Source: Cymodocea nodosa
Lineage: Eukaryota > Streptophyta > Magnoliopsida > Alismatales > Cymodoceaceae
DNA: 64,000 nucleotides
Assembly (NCBI GenBank): GCA_036874045.1
Contig: CM072342.1
Span: 5,354,501-5,418,500 of the forward strand
Direction: 5' to 3'
This document shows positions 24,241 to 37,702 of the stretch, piece by piece. Both the position numbers and the translations under genes were made by a program. The number at the start of each line of letters is the position of its first letter. Position 1 is the first letter of the stretch. The notes beneath the pieces were generated by a model, which was not told where the DNA came from, did no database searches, and worked only from the letters and a program-made list of their open reading frames with translations.

Positions 24241-24545
24241 ATCATCCTAACTACAAGTGTTGTCAACCAAATGTGAGTAGCCTTGGCGTAAATCCCTTAT
24301 CAAATCCTGACTACAAGTGTTGTCGACCAAATGTGAGTAGTCTTGGCATAAATCCCTTATCAAATCCTGAGTGCAAATCTCTCTATGTTGTTGACCAAAT
24401 CTGAGTAGCCTTGACATAAATCCCTTACCAAATCTTGACTACATCATCTATGTTGGAATCCCAAATCCAAGAACCTTTCAATGAAAAACACTTACCAATC
24501 CTGACTACATCATCCCAAGGGCATCATTTGTGTTGCTGACCAAAT
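24241..24545. repeat. 60-bp minisatellite
   Basis: Two 60-bp units (24241-24300, 24301-24360) are close copies, each with CTACAAGTGTTGT and GTAAATCCCTTAT-like blocks. A third copy with a small insertion follows to about 24430, and weaker ones to about 24545. No coding role is evident. Confidence 0.8.
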
Positions 24546-27470
24546 CCAAGAAGTTGTTTCTTGTTGTTTTTCTAGTAGGTACAAAGCTTACTAATGTTTA
24601 TAGGTACTAATGTATGCATTTTCAGTTAGTAAAACATTGTTTGTCTTAGTCAATTTCATGTTTGCTTGTCTCTAAATACTTGGTGTGTGTGGGGGGAGGA
24701 GGGGGGGGGACTTTAGAGGAGGAGAGAGGTTAGTGCTTAAGGAAAGGAAAAGGATGAATTTTTGACATATAAAAATTAAATTTTACCTTTATTTCCCCTT
24801 CCTTTCTGACCTCCCCCATTTGATTTTGCTACCTGAATTCTTCCAGCACTCTACCTACCACTACTTGACCTACATTGTGGTCAACTAGATCTTCTGGTGC
24901 TTGAGAGCAATTCCAACAAGACCGATGCTCTTGATGTCATCTCAACCTCCATTGTGCTTAGCCTACTCTTTCAAATAGATCTTCCCTACTCCACTATTCT
25001 ATGTGACGTCTCTTAACAGATCTCTACTACTCTTTTGCTATGCGTCACTTGGTCAACTTGCACTTTCGAAGCTCTTGACTGCCTCTAAAGCTCTCAACTA
25101 CTCCTGAAGCTCCTTTGTTGATAGTCCTTTGGATCTCCCCAAACCTTTGATCAAAGTTCTTATTGACAGTCCTCCAAATCTTCCCCAAACCCTTAATCAA
25201 TATCAAGTTGACGATCATCCAAATCGTCCCAAAAGGTGCCTTGTTCCAATCACCTATCCTTATTTGTCCTTATGATTGTGCTTTGTTATTGATATTTCTT
25301 TCCAATTGTCTCCATGTTTGTCTGCAACTGGTTGGTATTTTTTTCACATCTTGTAAGGAAGTGATCTTCTATAATACCCTATGCTTGCATTTATTTTTTT
25401 TTAGAACTATAGTATATTAACAACCTTATACTTTGATTTTATTAATAAAGGTTGACAAATTAGCTATTTATATATGGTATTCTGATATGTAATATATTAA
25501 ACATTATTGTAATTTTCTATGATCTTATTCTGATCTGTGGTATAATAGAAAAATTTCTTAGCTTGTAAAATAGAAACACCCTTTTGCTTGTAAGATAGAA
25601 GCTTATACTATAATTTTTTGTGATACTATTCTGATCTACAATATAATAGATGTTCATTGAGATGGCCTAGATATCAAACTAAGCTTGTTGTTAATATGAT
25701 AAACGCATCAACATTTTCTACTTATGTTACTAGTAGTCTTTTTTTGCTCAATATAAAGGCTTCACTTGATTTTATAAAGGCTAAATAGAGAGATGCACTA
25801 TCCATCAAAAAACTACAAAACCATAAAGTTGAATATAGTTATATTGATATTTCACTTGATTGATTGGAAGGAACTTCCCAATCCAAGTAAAAATAATACT
25901 ATCATTTTCTAAAAAATAAATTTTGCCCGTGGACTAACAAATAAAAGACTTCTAAATACGCATGAGGTTGAATAGTTGACTCATTTTAATCTTGAAATTG
26001 ATGAGGTGACATGACACAATCTTCAATCAATGAGGTGACATGACAGAATCTTCAACCTTTATTCATTTTTTATGTATTTAATGTATATATATACTTACTG
26101 TTTCTTTCCTTAACGTTACCTATCTTGATTGGGCAAGGTTCTTATTTCATCTTTAGAAACCTGCCAAAATCTTGGGCAAAAATTTGAGGTTATGAAGTTT
26201 TTGATAGTCTTCTGTCTACCCACATGTATTATAGAACTTGCAGTGGATCATTTCTGCTTACGAAGAGAGTTTCAAGTCTACTTCTCTTGTTCAGTTCTTA
26301 GAAATGATGTCCAAAGTTGCTTGAGTTAGTCAAACAAACATTTTCGACAATTCTTGTACATTTCCCCCAAAGTTTGGAATAAAACTAGAATTTTGTCTTA
26401 TTGTGCAGATAACTGATTCTCACTTGCTTTTGCCTTGTTTGATGAAATATGGATAACACGTGATTGAAAATAGGACATTCCTATTGAGCGTTTAATCAAA
26501 TTCCATTGATTTGACCTTTATAATAAATGCATGAGGTTTTCTACCATATAATGGTTGACACTAGAATACTGTAATGGAAAGGGTGAATTGGTGGGATTTA
26601 AATTTGTTGGTATTACTCTATCTTCCAAAGCAATTATTTTTTCAAATTGGTTTGAGCTTGGGATCTTATATGATCAAAAATTTTGAGATGACAAATTTGT
26701 TGATGGTCGTCTGCCCATCCATATGTATTTATTATAAAACATAGCAGTAGTTGAACTGACTTTCAAATAATTAGTACTTTTGTTATGATTAATTTATTTG
26801 TTTATATATGCATGCCATTGTTTTGATTATTGTATGACTGTTTTGATTATATATGATTGATTTAGCATTGTATTAAACATTTTGTTGCTTTCTCTATGTT
26901 ATATCACAATTTTTTCTATCCCCTTACTAGATTTGTGTATTTGCATGGAAATAATTTTGTTGATGCCATGTATTTATATTTGTTGTGTTGTAGAATATAG
27001 CTACTTCTAATACAGTAAAGAGTAATGGAAGATGAAGTTATATGACTTAGAATGTTAATGTAGATGTATTCTTCTTAGATGTTTTGCTAGAAGTATTAAA
27101 TAAAGAAAACAAAAAACTCAAGATGGAAATATAAAAGGGAATACTTAGAATGAAATAGTAAAAAAATGCAATAATAGAAGAAATGCATATATTACAAAAA
27201 AAGAAAGTAAAAAGTCACTTAAAAACAGAAAACAAATCTATCACAACTACTCTAAAATTGCAAATCAGAGTGGATGGAGTTGAAATTTTATACAAATATA
27301 TACTAACATAGATGAAGAGATATGGAAGAAGTTCATTAAGATTTGATTTATATTTACATACTTTAAGCATGTTAGATTATGTAATATAGATTTATTAATT
27401 TATTTTTTTTATAAGCACATCTAAAGTGTGAAAGCTGTAAAAGAAAATTATGTTTGATTTATGAACAATT
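24546..27470. other. No identifiable gene; possible transposon 5' flank
   Basis: CT-rich DNA (24800-25150) and AT-rich DNA follow. 24637-24690 resembles 31810-31860 in the same orientation (a TTTCATGTTT-bearing block), which could mean a duplication across the Harbinger relic. No domain is recognisable. Confidence 0.4.
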
Positions 27471-27479
27471 GTAGCTAAT

Positions 27480-29720
27480 TTTTAAAGGTAATATGACTAA
27501 TGGAAATATGTCTAGACAAGTAGAAGAGGAAAAAGTCGTATCAAACACTCAAGTTCTAGATACACACATTGTAGACATTATGTAGGATAAAATGGACATA
27601 GATTTTGACATTCCCCCTAGTTCTAGAGGAAATACACAAGTCCCAATGAAGCAAAGGAGAAAGGAAAAGTGAGCGCATCCTTATGCAAAATCTCAACAAA
27701 TGATAGCAAAATGTTTGAAAGATTTATGAAATTTTTTTCTTATTCTATGTGAAAAAGATAATGTTAATGGTGAAGTACATAATGAACAAATGAAAGGCAT
27801 GGTTGACATACAAAGGAAAATGTTGATATGTAAATTGCAATCTCAACCTTGTTTAGATGAAGTCATTGCAGCATTACTTAAGATTGAATATTTGTCTATG
27901 ACTGACCAAGATAAAGCTACTTAGTTATTCCAAAAGCAAGAATTATATAAAATATTTGTGACTATACTGAAAGAAACGCAACATGGATAGTTAAAGTTGC
28001 ACATAAGATTGATGGGGGAAACATGGTTGTATTAGATGTGAAGGAGAAAAATGGTTTAACTGTTTTGTGTTGTGTTAGATGTTTTATGCCATGTACTTTT
28101 TGTTTGGACTTGAAATGTGGAATGATTTTATGACATATGCTTGTTTGTCATATTTTAATATGTTGTATTAAATGTGAAATGATTTTATGTAGTATGTTTG
28201 TTTCTATATGACCTAATATATTTGAAATTGAAGTTGATATTGTCTTTCTTTGTGCTATATTATTTTGTAGGTGACGATGAATTCTGAAGAGAAATTTCTC
28301 AATCTAGTGAATGAGAATTTGATGTTATTTCAAGAAGAGGAGGAACAGGCTAGAAGAAGGTGAAGACGTCTATTTGATTTTTATAATATTTTAGCAAAGG
28401 TTGCAAGTACAAGTTATATTTATAATAAAGAATGAGCAGAATATATAAGAAGATTACTAGATCCTTCTCAACCACATCAAGCTTACAATTGTCAAAGATT
28501 TATAAAATGAGCCAAAGTGTTTTCCTTAATTTTTGTGATTTAATAAGGAAGAAAGGAGTCACTACAAGTACCAACAATATCAATGTAGAGGAGAAGTTTA
28601 CCATGTTCTTTGTGATAGTTGGGTAAAGGTACAAAGTAATTACAAATTGATTTAGTCATTCAAGTTGGATAGTTAGTAAATACTTTAATGAAGTCTTGAA
28701 TGTTATATTACGACTAAATTGTGTGCTTTTAGCAAGAATTTCCTTTGAAATACTAAGTCGAATTTGAGATGACCCAAATGTATACTCATATTTTAAGGTA
28801 CTTAATTACTTTTGTAGTTTCTTTACTTTTAACATTATTTTAATCAATATTAAATGATATTTAATGTTTACAGAATTGCATTGGAGCTATTGGTGATACT
28901 CATATCAAAGCAACTATTGATAGGTAAGAAATAACAAGATTCAAGAATAGGAAAGGTGAATTGTCAACAAATGTAATGGTAACATGTAATTTTGACATGG
29001 AATTTACATATATTTTAGTTAGTTGGAAAGGATTAGTAGTTGATGCTCATATCCTCCAAGATGCTATTAGTAGATTTAACAGTTTCCAAGTTCTACTAGG
29101 TAAATATGTTTAGTATATTATGAAATTATAAATACATTTGCATACTAATATTTGTTTTATACAGGTAAGTTTTACTTAGTAGATGTTGGATATCCTAATC
29201 GACTAAATTATATTTTCTATTTCAATGTGTATAATACCATTTGTCTGATTATGTTAATGATAGAATTCTTGGTAATATTATAGAAAACTTCAAATATAAA
29301 CATTCACAATTGAGTACAGTCATTAAGTACACATTTGGAGTTGTGAAATATCATTTTTCAATCTTATGAGGTAAGATGTCATATCTATACGAAACACAAG
29401 TGAAGATTGTCATCGTATGTCTTTTACTTCGCAATTTCATTTGTAAGACTGATAAAGAAGATTTACTTGAATATCTACAATATAAGTTAGAATAGTTAAA
29501 TATTATTGATGATATATAATCAATTGAAGAGGTATATATAGAAAGAAATGTACAAGTTAAAATTACTTAAGAACAAAGAAAATAATTAGCAGATAAGATG
29601 TGTAAAAATATGATAATAGCAAAAACTCAATGAGGGATGGAAGAATTGTTTGATATTATGTATCATTGTAATATTTGAATTGATATGAAGTTGAGATGTA
29701 TTTATACTTTTCAAATATCA
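27480..29720 (+). mobile_element. PIF/Harbinger DNA transposon relic 1 (both ORFs)
   Basis: Two degraded genes lie in the order usual for plant PIF/Harbinger elements. 27490-27990 is the C-terminal part of the Myb/SANT-like partner protein (LQSQPCLDEVIAALLKI). 28275-29670 is the DDE transposase: N-terminal region, then GAIGDTHIKAT (first Asp, about 28880-28915), DAHILQDAIS (second Asp, about 29040-29070), and KFYLVDVGYPNRL. The usual catalytic Glu of the ERTFG box reads Lys (VIKYTFGVVKY). Stops and frame shifts are frequent. A solo LTR lies just downstream at 30033. Confidence 0.8.
28875..29480 (+). pseudogene. Harbinger 1 transposase DDE core
   Basis: This carries the RNase H-like nuclease region of the ALP1-like transposase. 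The order GDTHIKAT, RFKNRKGELSTNVM, CNFDMEFTYIL, DAHILQDAIS, KFYLVDVGYPNR follows the family. Short spacers inside look like decayed introns. It would bind and cut the element ends, but with a Lys at the Glu site and several stops it is inactive. Confidence 0.75.
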
Positions 29721-30032
29721 TTTGTAATAATTGGAAGGATTCTTTGTGACAGTTTAGACAAATGTAGCATTTATTTCATTATTATTATTTTACTTCTAAA
29801 ATATTAAAATAAAGAGTGATGTATCAAACATGTTATCACATATTAGATAGTGTTTTACAATATATTCCTTTGATTTGCTTCTTTCCGTCATTTCATTTCT
29901 ATCATGCACTAACTTCTATTTTGACTTTACATTAGTATTTTCCATTGTGTACTAACCCCCTTGTTTGAATTTTCTATTTTCTTTCTATTTGAATTTTCAT
30001 TTTTCTTTCCATCAATATTTTCTATTATGCAC

Positions 30033-31792
30033 TGTTTAGAATAAAAAAATGCATAATATTAATGGTTAATTACATAATATTTAGTTTATCATATGAAAAT
30101 TAAGCTATTATGTTACAAATATATGATTACATGTCTTAATTACAGAATATGCAGAATTTCAAAGAATTAGCGTTAATTAAGTATTAAAAACTTGAAAGCC
30201 TAGTATGTGTAGTTTTATATAAGTTTACGAAAGCTTGTAAAGTTACTAAGGTAAGTTTACGGAACCTCGTAAAGTTAGGAATTATTTCACACATTAATTT
30301 TTTAAATGATTAAGAATTACTTTTTTTACATATCAAGTATTAAATGTTATATGAATATGTACTTGTTTTACTAAATTACAGAACTGAACAAGTCCATTGA
30401 GTTAAGCTTAACTCAATAAGGTTAGTCTGTTAAGTTAAGAGTTAAGTCAATATAGTAAGTTTGTTGAGTTACACTAAATCCACGGACTAGTTATTTTCTA
30501 ATATTCAACTATAAGCAGTTGTAGGAAAAGGAAATTTGAAGGAAACTACGTCGCATAAACCATGCCATGATCTAAATCATGGACAGAAGAAGTAATCACT
30601 AATGTTGATACAAAGGAAAAAGATTCAACCAATCATGCAAAAGTAGTTATTACTAAAAGAAATATAAAAGGAAAAGAGAAAGAACGAAGAAGTGGATAGA
30701 GAACTGTGTTAGTAAACGTTGGACGTTCCTTGAATTTACACCATAACCACTAATCACCAACTATCAGAAGTCTGTGAGGATACTTTCTAGATGTCGAGTC
30801 GATTTCAAGCCAAACACGGTGATTGACAATCACTGTGAGGAGTGATCACATTGTAAGAAAGAATGTCATTTTCACTAAGCACCAAATCATCTCTCAGGAG
30901 ACAATAAAGCTTCTAGCCTTGGTTTCAAGTTGATGCCGCTATACTGAAGAGAAGATCAACTTATAAAAGTCTCGATTCGTAATTTTATAGGGAGAGGAGC
31001 ACGTGACAATAAGTGATTAAGTTTTCAATGATGCAACTATGTCGCATGTAATAATGAAAGTTCTTACTATCAATAGAGAATTTTACCTTTCACTTTTCAT
31101 TCATCTTCAGGAACATATTACAACAAAAACTCATTATCTGTTTTTATATTTACCAAATCTGTGTTGTATCGTTTATTTTGTATATTCATTATTGTTAGTA
31201 TTGTAAATATTGTTGAATGTTTTATGTTTATTTCATTCTAGAAAATAGAAAATCGTATTACTGATTATTGAAACCAGTTCGTGTTCAATTCTAAAATCCT
31301 GATTTATATATTTACTATTTGAAATATCTGAATATTAATGCTAATTAATGATAAATATCGTATAAACTAACATTAAAAGCTTAATTGATGTTGTTTACAT
31401 TCTGTGAAACCACCTAATGGTTGGTCGTATTCCTTTGTGTACAATAATTTTAATTTGAAGTTACTAGTAAAGCTCATTAAGTTAACTTAACTCCACGAAG
31501 ATAGTTGTTGAGATAACTGTAACTTAATGAACTAAGTCTATTGAGTTAGTAGTAATTCAACGGAGTGAGTAATTCAAAACACAAAAACATTTGGTTGTAA
31601 AAATTTAAATAGTCTGAAATTTTTACTCATTCTCTATGAGATCAACCTGTATTTGCATATTTATGCAATAAATACTATGCACTTGTAGTTAATTACAAAT
31701 TGAATTTAATATCTTATTCGTAAAAATTATTTGTTTACCTCTAAAAGAAAATATAAACATATATTTAATTAAACATCAACAAACCAAGCATG
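30033..31792 (+). mobile_element. Solo LTR, Athila/Tat-like family, with 5-bp target duplication
   Basis: A 1760-bp LTR starts TGTTTAGAAT and ends ...CAAGCA. TGCAC flanks it on both sides (30028-30032 and 31793-31797), the 5-bp target duplication of an LTR element. The sequence is the plus-strand counterpart of the LTR at 54135-55977. No internal region remains, so it is a solo LTR left by recombination between two LTRs. Many differences from the other copy suggest considerable age. Confidence 0.85.
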
Positions 31793-33035
31793 CACTAACA
31801 AGCCCTTGATTTTTCTGTCTTGGTTGATTTCATGTTTTGTATTTCTATGACTAATCTAAGCTAGTGGAGACTTAGATGCTGTATTGTTTATAAACATTGC
31901 AATTATAGCAAGAGTTCCCCCATAAGAAGCTACACGTTTCGATTGAAGGATATGTCAAGTCAAAAGGGTTTGATAATCAAATTCTGTAAAGTTTGTAAAT
32001 TGTAGATTGTAATTAAGTTGTATTGGGTCTTGGTGAAATATAAAATTGTTAACTATCATATATTATTTGTGTAAACAAGATACATGTATCTATTGTAAAA
32101 AGCAACATAAATTTTAGACATTTGATTGTTTGGAAACTCATTTTATAGTTTGTACCTTTCACATGATGGAAAACATGTATCAACTTATCACAAGCCAGTT
32201 CCAATTACATTCACTATTTTGAAAATTGAATCAGTGGTTGAACTAATTGACCTAGTGAATTGGCCAGTTGGAGCAATTGGTTATGGGTTTAATTGGTTTG
32301 TTATATATTATTTTTATTATTTTAAATTTTATTTTACTAGAACATTGTTCTGTTTAATATATAATTTCAAAATCAAATCAATGGAATAACTATTTGAAGA
32401 TGCATCTAATGGATCCATTCATTAAATGATTAAATGATCACCATATCAATAAGTGAATTGTAGGATAGATTGTTAGCTTTGCCTTCACTTACAATACATG
32501 ACAATATATAAAAATTTTTGTTCTTTCCACCTGCAAACATTTCTATTGCAACTGCAAAGATCACAATTTGTGATTTTTATTATCATTTTTATTATATAGG
32601 CATGTGAAGATATTTATTTCATCTAGTGCATTTTCGTCCACTAACTTTTTAATAATGGTTATCATTGAAAGGATCACCTTTTCACCGACTTGAAACTACT
32701 TTATGTTTTCACCAATTACTTGTGAGGTAAATTTGTAATAAAGATCAATAAATTATATGCCAAATTTGCATTGTAGAATTCCATTGTTGAATTTTTGTTA
32801 AATGGCATTTGAATAGTGGTACTACTAATGATGTGGTTAACGATCCAAGTATTTTGTCTTCTATTTCTAAATATAATTATAACAATTCTATTGTTGTAGG
32901 AAATGATAAGCATCTTGTTGTTACGTTAGTGGAAAACTTGATTAACTTTATATGTTGATAAGTGCATAATAAGTTTTTTTGTCAATCTTAGTTACTTGTG
33001 AGGTATTTTGTTTATGCAAAGAAAACATTTGTAGA
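31793..33035. other. No identifiable gene
   Basis: AT-rich DNA. A 87-codon frame (32126-32389) overlaps a repeat-like stretch of GGTTGAACTAATTGACC type and is probably not a gene. The block 31810-31860 resembles 24637-24690. Confidence 0.4.
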
Positions 33036-35570
33036 CAATGATAGAAAATGGTGCCCACGAAAAGAATGTTACATCAAGGAAAAATTCTATATGGAATTAG
33101 AAAGATGATGAAATGATCCTAGCTCTCCTTTGTGATGATATTAATTAAGTAAATGCCCAAACACCTGACGACAATATTAGAGTGGAAATATGGAATGAAG
33201 TAATCAATGATTACAATATTAAAACAAATGTTAGGTTTGAGAAAAAAATATTGATAGTAGTCTAAAGACATGGCAGCAAATGTATAAAAATTATAGTATG
33301 ATCGTCAATCAAAGTGGATGAGGATGAAATTATGTAAATGGTCATACATTTGTTCTTGATGAATCTAGGAAGAATTTGTGAATGTGACTTTAATTATTAT
33401 GATACATATGTTTGTCTCTTATTTTACATATACTTGATTTCATACTCATTATATTTCTTCTTAATTTGTAGTCATCTTGAATGTTCCACCTTAAAAGGAA
33501 AGCCTTGTACAATATATGAGTAATTGAAGTTGATTTTTAAGATGAGTGTTGTTGGAGGAGGAATAACTATAGTACCTATGGACTTTCATGAGACTAAAAC
33601 TGTTAATTTGAATGATGACATATCTTCATTAAGTAACTTCAATAACATCACATGTCTAATATCATCTAGTGATAATATGTCAACACCACCATTACAAAAG
33701 CTAGATTCTAAAAAAAAGTAGAAGTGAGTTTGTCCTCATGCAAAATCATTTGAGAAGATGACAACATCAATTAAAGATATAGAAATAGACATGAAGGAAT
33801 TTTTACAAGAATATAAGGACTGTAACAAAACTAGAATGCAAATAATGAAACATATTACCAAAGTTGAGGAAGAAAGAAATAGATTCTTAAGACTCTGGTA
33901 CAATGAAGAAAGAAATGAATTAGACATTATTCCTTCATTGCTTGAACTAAGTGACCTAGAGCAAGATGAAGTATATAATGCAATAATGTTATTAGAAAAT
34001 CATCAAAAATGAAGAATATTTTTAGGTTTACCTTTGGAGATAAGACTCACTTGGCTAAGACATAATCTGAAATGAAGAATGTTGTTGTTGTTAAGTAGTA
34101 AACATTGTTATTATTACTGAAGATATTATTATTATGAATGTTGTTGACTATTATGTATGTTGTCGATGTTAATGATGTACCAAATGGTATTTTATAATGT
34201 TTAATGTTATGTATGTTGATGTTGTATCAAATATTATTATTATGTTCTTATGTGGATTGTTATTGTCATCATCTGATGTAAATGTTATTGTTTATCTCCT
34301 TTTTTTGTAAGTTTTTTTACTTACTTTTGAAAGCACTCATGGAAGAGGAAGAGGAAGAGGCAGAACAAGAACAAATACTCATGTACTTGATGAAAGTATA
34401 GAAAGTCATTTCTACTTTTGCAAGTAGTGTGAATTATGTTGCAAGGAGTACTTCTAGAATATACAACAAAGAAAGACAAGAATACATTACCATGTTATTA
34501 AATCTATCTTTACTTAATCATGTATATAATTGTAGGAAAATTTATAAGATGAGTCAACATGTATTCTTCCATTTTTGTAGTTTTTTTGAGACATGAAGGA
34601 GTAGCGCAAGATAGAAGATGTATGAATGTAGAAGAAAATGTAGCAATATTTTTAATTACAATTAGACAAAATCAGAGATATGATGTAACTACTAAACGTT
34701 TTCCTTAATTTGGTTGGACAATTAGCATATATTTCAATGAAATGTTGAATGTAATATTGAAAGTAAGATATAAACTATTGGCTAAGCAAGAATCATCAAC
34801 TTCAACACAAATTCAGAATGATCGCCACATTTATCCTTATTTCAAGATGAGTTAATGTTATATTTCAATGTCTTTTTTAGGCATTTAGACACATTATTAT
34901 GTATATTCTTTTTTCTTTTAGGATTTCATTAGAGCAATTGATGGTACTCATGTCAAAACTATAATTTATGGTGAAGAAACTACATGTTAGAGGAATAAAA
35001 AAGGTGAATTATCATTGAATGTATTGGCAATATATAATTTTGATATAAAAATTGTTTATGTCCTTAGTCAATGGGAAGTATCAGGAGTTAATGCTCTATT
35101 CTTCAATATGCACTTTCTCGATGTAATGCTTTTAAGGTTCCATTAGGTATAATGCTAATAAAAATAATGAAAATACGTGTGTATAGTAGAAATTACAAAA
35201 TTAATGTTTTTAACATTATATTCAAAATTTTTGTATAAATTACAAGTAAATATTGCTTTACGAATGCTGGTTTTCCTAATAGGCTAAAATTTATTACATC
35301 ATTTCAAGGTGTAAGATATCACTTGAATAACTAAAATGCTTATAAACTTCTAATGAATGTAATTGAAAATTTCAATTATTAGCATTTACAATTAAAGACA
35401 TTAATTAAACATACATTTGAAATAATCAAATATATATTCTTAATTTTACGAAGTTATATGTCATTTATTTTTAAAACATAGGAAAATATTATATTAGTAT
35501 GTTTTTTAGTTCACAATTTTATTTAAAAAGTAGGCAAAGTAGATTTACTTGAAAACCTTCAATAAGAATT
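33036..35570 (+). mobile_element. PIF/Harbinger DNA transposon relic 2 (both ORFs)
   Basis: 33040-34012 is the Myb/SANT-like partner protein: a degraded DNA-binding part, then an acidic linker (VNLNDDISSLSNF) and a C-terminal coiled part ending LSDLEQDEVYNAIMLLENHQ. After a GTT/ATT-rich spacer (about 34080-34300) comes the transposase (34330-35570), starting RSTSRIYNKERQEYI and continuing into eroded DDE blocks (NALSRCNAFKVPLG-like). Several stops and frame changes break it. The relic ends where an sHSP fragment begins near 35590. Its partner protein closely resembles that of relic 4, so the two are one family. Confidence 0.8.
33758..34012 (+). pseudogene. Harbinger 2 partner protein, C-terminal part
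   Basis: An open stretch of 84 codons rich in charged residues, with IEIDMKEFLQEYKDCNKTRM and a helical DLEQDEVYNAIMLLE end typical of the element's Myb/SANT-like protein, which helps the transposase reach DNA and the nucleus. The counterpart in relic 4 lies at about 53430-53720 on the minus strand. Confidence 0.65.
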
Positions 35571-35587
35571 AGAAAGAATGTCATATG

Positions 35588-35825
35588 ATATTTGTGCTCT
35601 ATCGTAGTTATCCGAGAGTTGCAACGATGGTTGGAGGAGGAAGTTAAATATGTCGTCCATGGTTCCATGGGGTGGTGGTTGAAGGGCTTTTGACCCTTTC
35701 TCCTGGGCCATCTTTGGACCCCTTCGACGCCACCACTGATGTTTTGCCATGGGACCACCTCAAATGGAGGTTGGGGGAGCACGACGGTATGACCACCATC
35801 ACTTGGACCAACGTTGACCGAAAAA
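35588..35825 (+). pseudogene. Truncated small heat-shock protein N-terminus
   Basis: The DNA matches 41968-42180, the leader and N-terminal part of the sHSP pseudogene. It reads SSMVPWGGG, then RAFDPFSW and DPFDATTDVLPWDHL in changing frames, and stops after the TNVD codons, before the alpha-crystallin domain. It has a CGA to TGA change and an extra base. It keeps 13 bp that the longer copy lacks. It sits at the edge of Harbinger relic 2. Confidence 0.75.
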
Positions 35826-36139
35826 AGACCTAAAAAGAATAAACACTCAATAAAATAAATGAGTATTTTATAGTGTGAAAATCCACTTATATAGGTAGTA
35901 CTTGTGTTTTATGATCCTTACCAATTTAGGGTTGTATATTTGTGTTTAAGTAATCTATGGGTTGTGCGATGATTTTGTAATTGAAGTAATATTTGATTTT
36001 GTTAGTGAAATCAACTATGATATACAATGAATTTTAGTAGGTATCTTAACTTTATAATATTAAAGACATATATTTCACGTATCTTTTTATAAACGTAATT
36101 TCTTTTCTAATACTATGGTGATATTTTCAGAATGTGGCA
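35826..36139. other. No identifiable gene
   Basis: AT-rich DNA between the sHSP fragment and the copia scrap. I see no domain or repeat. Confidence 0.4.
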
Positions 36140-36380
36140 CTTGGCAACTCACTTATAAACAAAATACTATTGCATAGTCTATCGTGGAAATGAAATAAAA
36201 AGCTTTAGATGCCACCATAAGTGAGATTGTTTGGCTTCGTGATTTGTTGACAGATCTAAATGTATTACAAATTCAACCAATTTGTTCTACATGTTTTAAA
36301 GACATTCCTAATAAAAACATAATTTGCAAGAAGAATGTGCATATGCAAGTAAAAGCATATTGGTTCAACTTCAACGTATC
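36140..36380 (+). mobile_element. Ty1/copia RNase H fragment
   Basis: The plus strand reads QNTIA, SIVEMK, ALDATISEIVWLRDLL and KAYWF, which follows the copia RNase H end (TVARSSxEAEYxA, ACEIIWLRxLL, HIExDxHF). It is a short fossil scrap with no LTR in sight. Confidence 0.55.
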
Positions 36381-37075
36381 ACACACATGTATGCACATAT
36401 TACACACCAGTGTGCGTCAATTTGATCACTAGTAGTAGAAACTAGAGAAGGTAGAACATCTGAAAGAATGTGCACTATGTCATGGTCAACCAACACAGCA
36501 ACCTCATTAATGAAGTTCAATTTTAGTATAGAAGTCCTAATGTCCATCCACTCTGACAAGATAGTAACCTCATTGTCAACAATCCCACCCTTCACGAGTA
36601 TACAAATCATATTATGCTTGTTTACCACTGTAAACTTTAATATGGTACTGAAAAGGATCCATACGGTCTTCAATATGTAACTTTTACATATCTTTTCATA
36701 CGGTGTTGAGTATTTCAGTCTCCTTTCCTTGCAACAAACTAAACATGACTGATATATATGCTCCTATTCAGAAATGCTAAAGATACAATATATTAACACG
36801 CAAACAACATATGCATGGATTATTAGATACCAACAATATCATTTATTTTCATAAACTAAAGATGTGCAAAGCTGAATTACTTGAAAACTCTTGAAACATA
36901 TCACTTCGATGCATTAAAATGTCTACTTTTTTGCATTAGCGTCCTATTGGAGTTATCAAGTATAAAGCGCCAAATGAGCAAATTCTGCAGTCATGCTTAA
37001 ATGTCAATGAAAAAAAAGAGTAAGAGGAAAGAAAAGAAATTTGAAGAAGGAAAAACAAGACCTTGGGTGCGAGAT
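36381..37075. other. 3' flank of copy A, no gene seen
   Basis: Two antisense short frames near 36370-36680 do not resemble a known family. The last 120 bp next to 37076 match the region downstream of copy B. No canonical AATAAA is obvious in that part. Confidence 0.4.
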
Positions 37076-37702
37076 CTACTTATCCTCCACATGAACAGTT
37101 GAAAAGCCCTTTTCCTTAATGGAAATCATCACTGCATCAAGAACCAACTGGGTTTTCCTACTGATGGTTGGCCATTTCTTCTCAGGCATAGCAGCACCAT
37201 CCCTGATGTTTGTAACAAGCCTAGAGAACTCTCCCACCATGCAGACCTCCTGAGGAAGATCCGTGTTGGCAACATGTTTGCTAGGCATTGGCTCCCAACC
37301 TGTCAATTTCTCTTTAAATCCAACATTGGAAGCAAAGGAGAAAGAAGCACAACTCTCTTCAAACGGAAGAATGAAATCTGTCAGGTGTAGAGTTCCTCTT
37401 GTTCCTGTGACACACAAGTCCATCGTCACGTGACCGAAGAATGAGCAATGGAAAGTTGCCGCTCTTCCATCTTCCCATATCAGAGAGGAACCACACGACA
37501 GTAAGACCCCCGCATCGTTAGTAACAGGATTTGGAAATGCTGTCACCGCCTTTGGCAACTCAAAATCAGTAGTCCACAGAATCGACCTAATGCAATACCA
37601 GCCAAGATCACCAAGAGCCCCAAGAGAATCAAGATCTGGCTTTACACGAATGCCATTGTTGAGAAAATGTGAATCTCCCGGAAGTGAAAATGTGCTGTGT
37701 AC
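37076..37702 (-). CDS. Copy A exon 2
   Basis: It follows a TTTTGCAG acceptor (37705-37703) and begins VHSTFSLPGD. It ends ...STVHVEDK with a TAA stop. It carries the C-terminal alpha/beta domain and the LPQEVCMVGEFSRLV helix of the family. Confidence 0.92.
   Translation of the reverse strand, partial: VHSTFSLPGDSHFLNNGIRVKPDLDSLGALGDLGWYCIRSILWTTDFELPKAVTAFPNPVTNDAGVLLSCGSSLIWEDGRAATFHCSFFGHVTMDLCVTGTRGTLHLTDFILPFEESCASFSFASNVGFKEKLTGWEPMPSKHVANTDLPQEVCMVGEFSRLVTNIRDGAAMPEKKWPTISRKTQLVLDAVMISIKEKGFSTVHVEDK

Noticed and set aside
32126-32389. 87-codon plus-strand frame
   Set aside because: It overlaps a repeat-like stretch, has low-complexity aromatic residues at its end and no recognisable domain.
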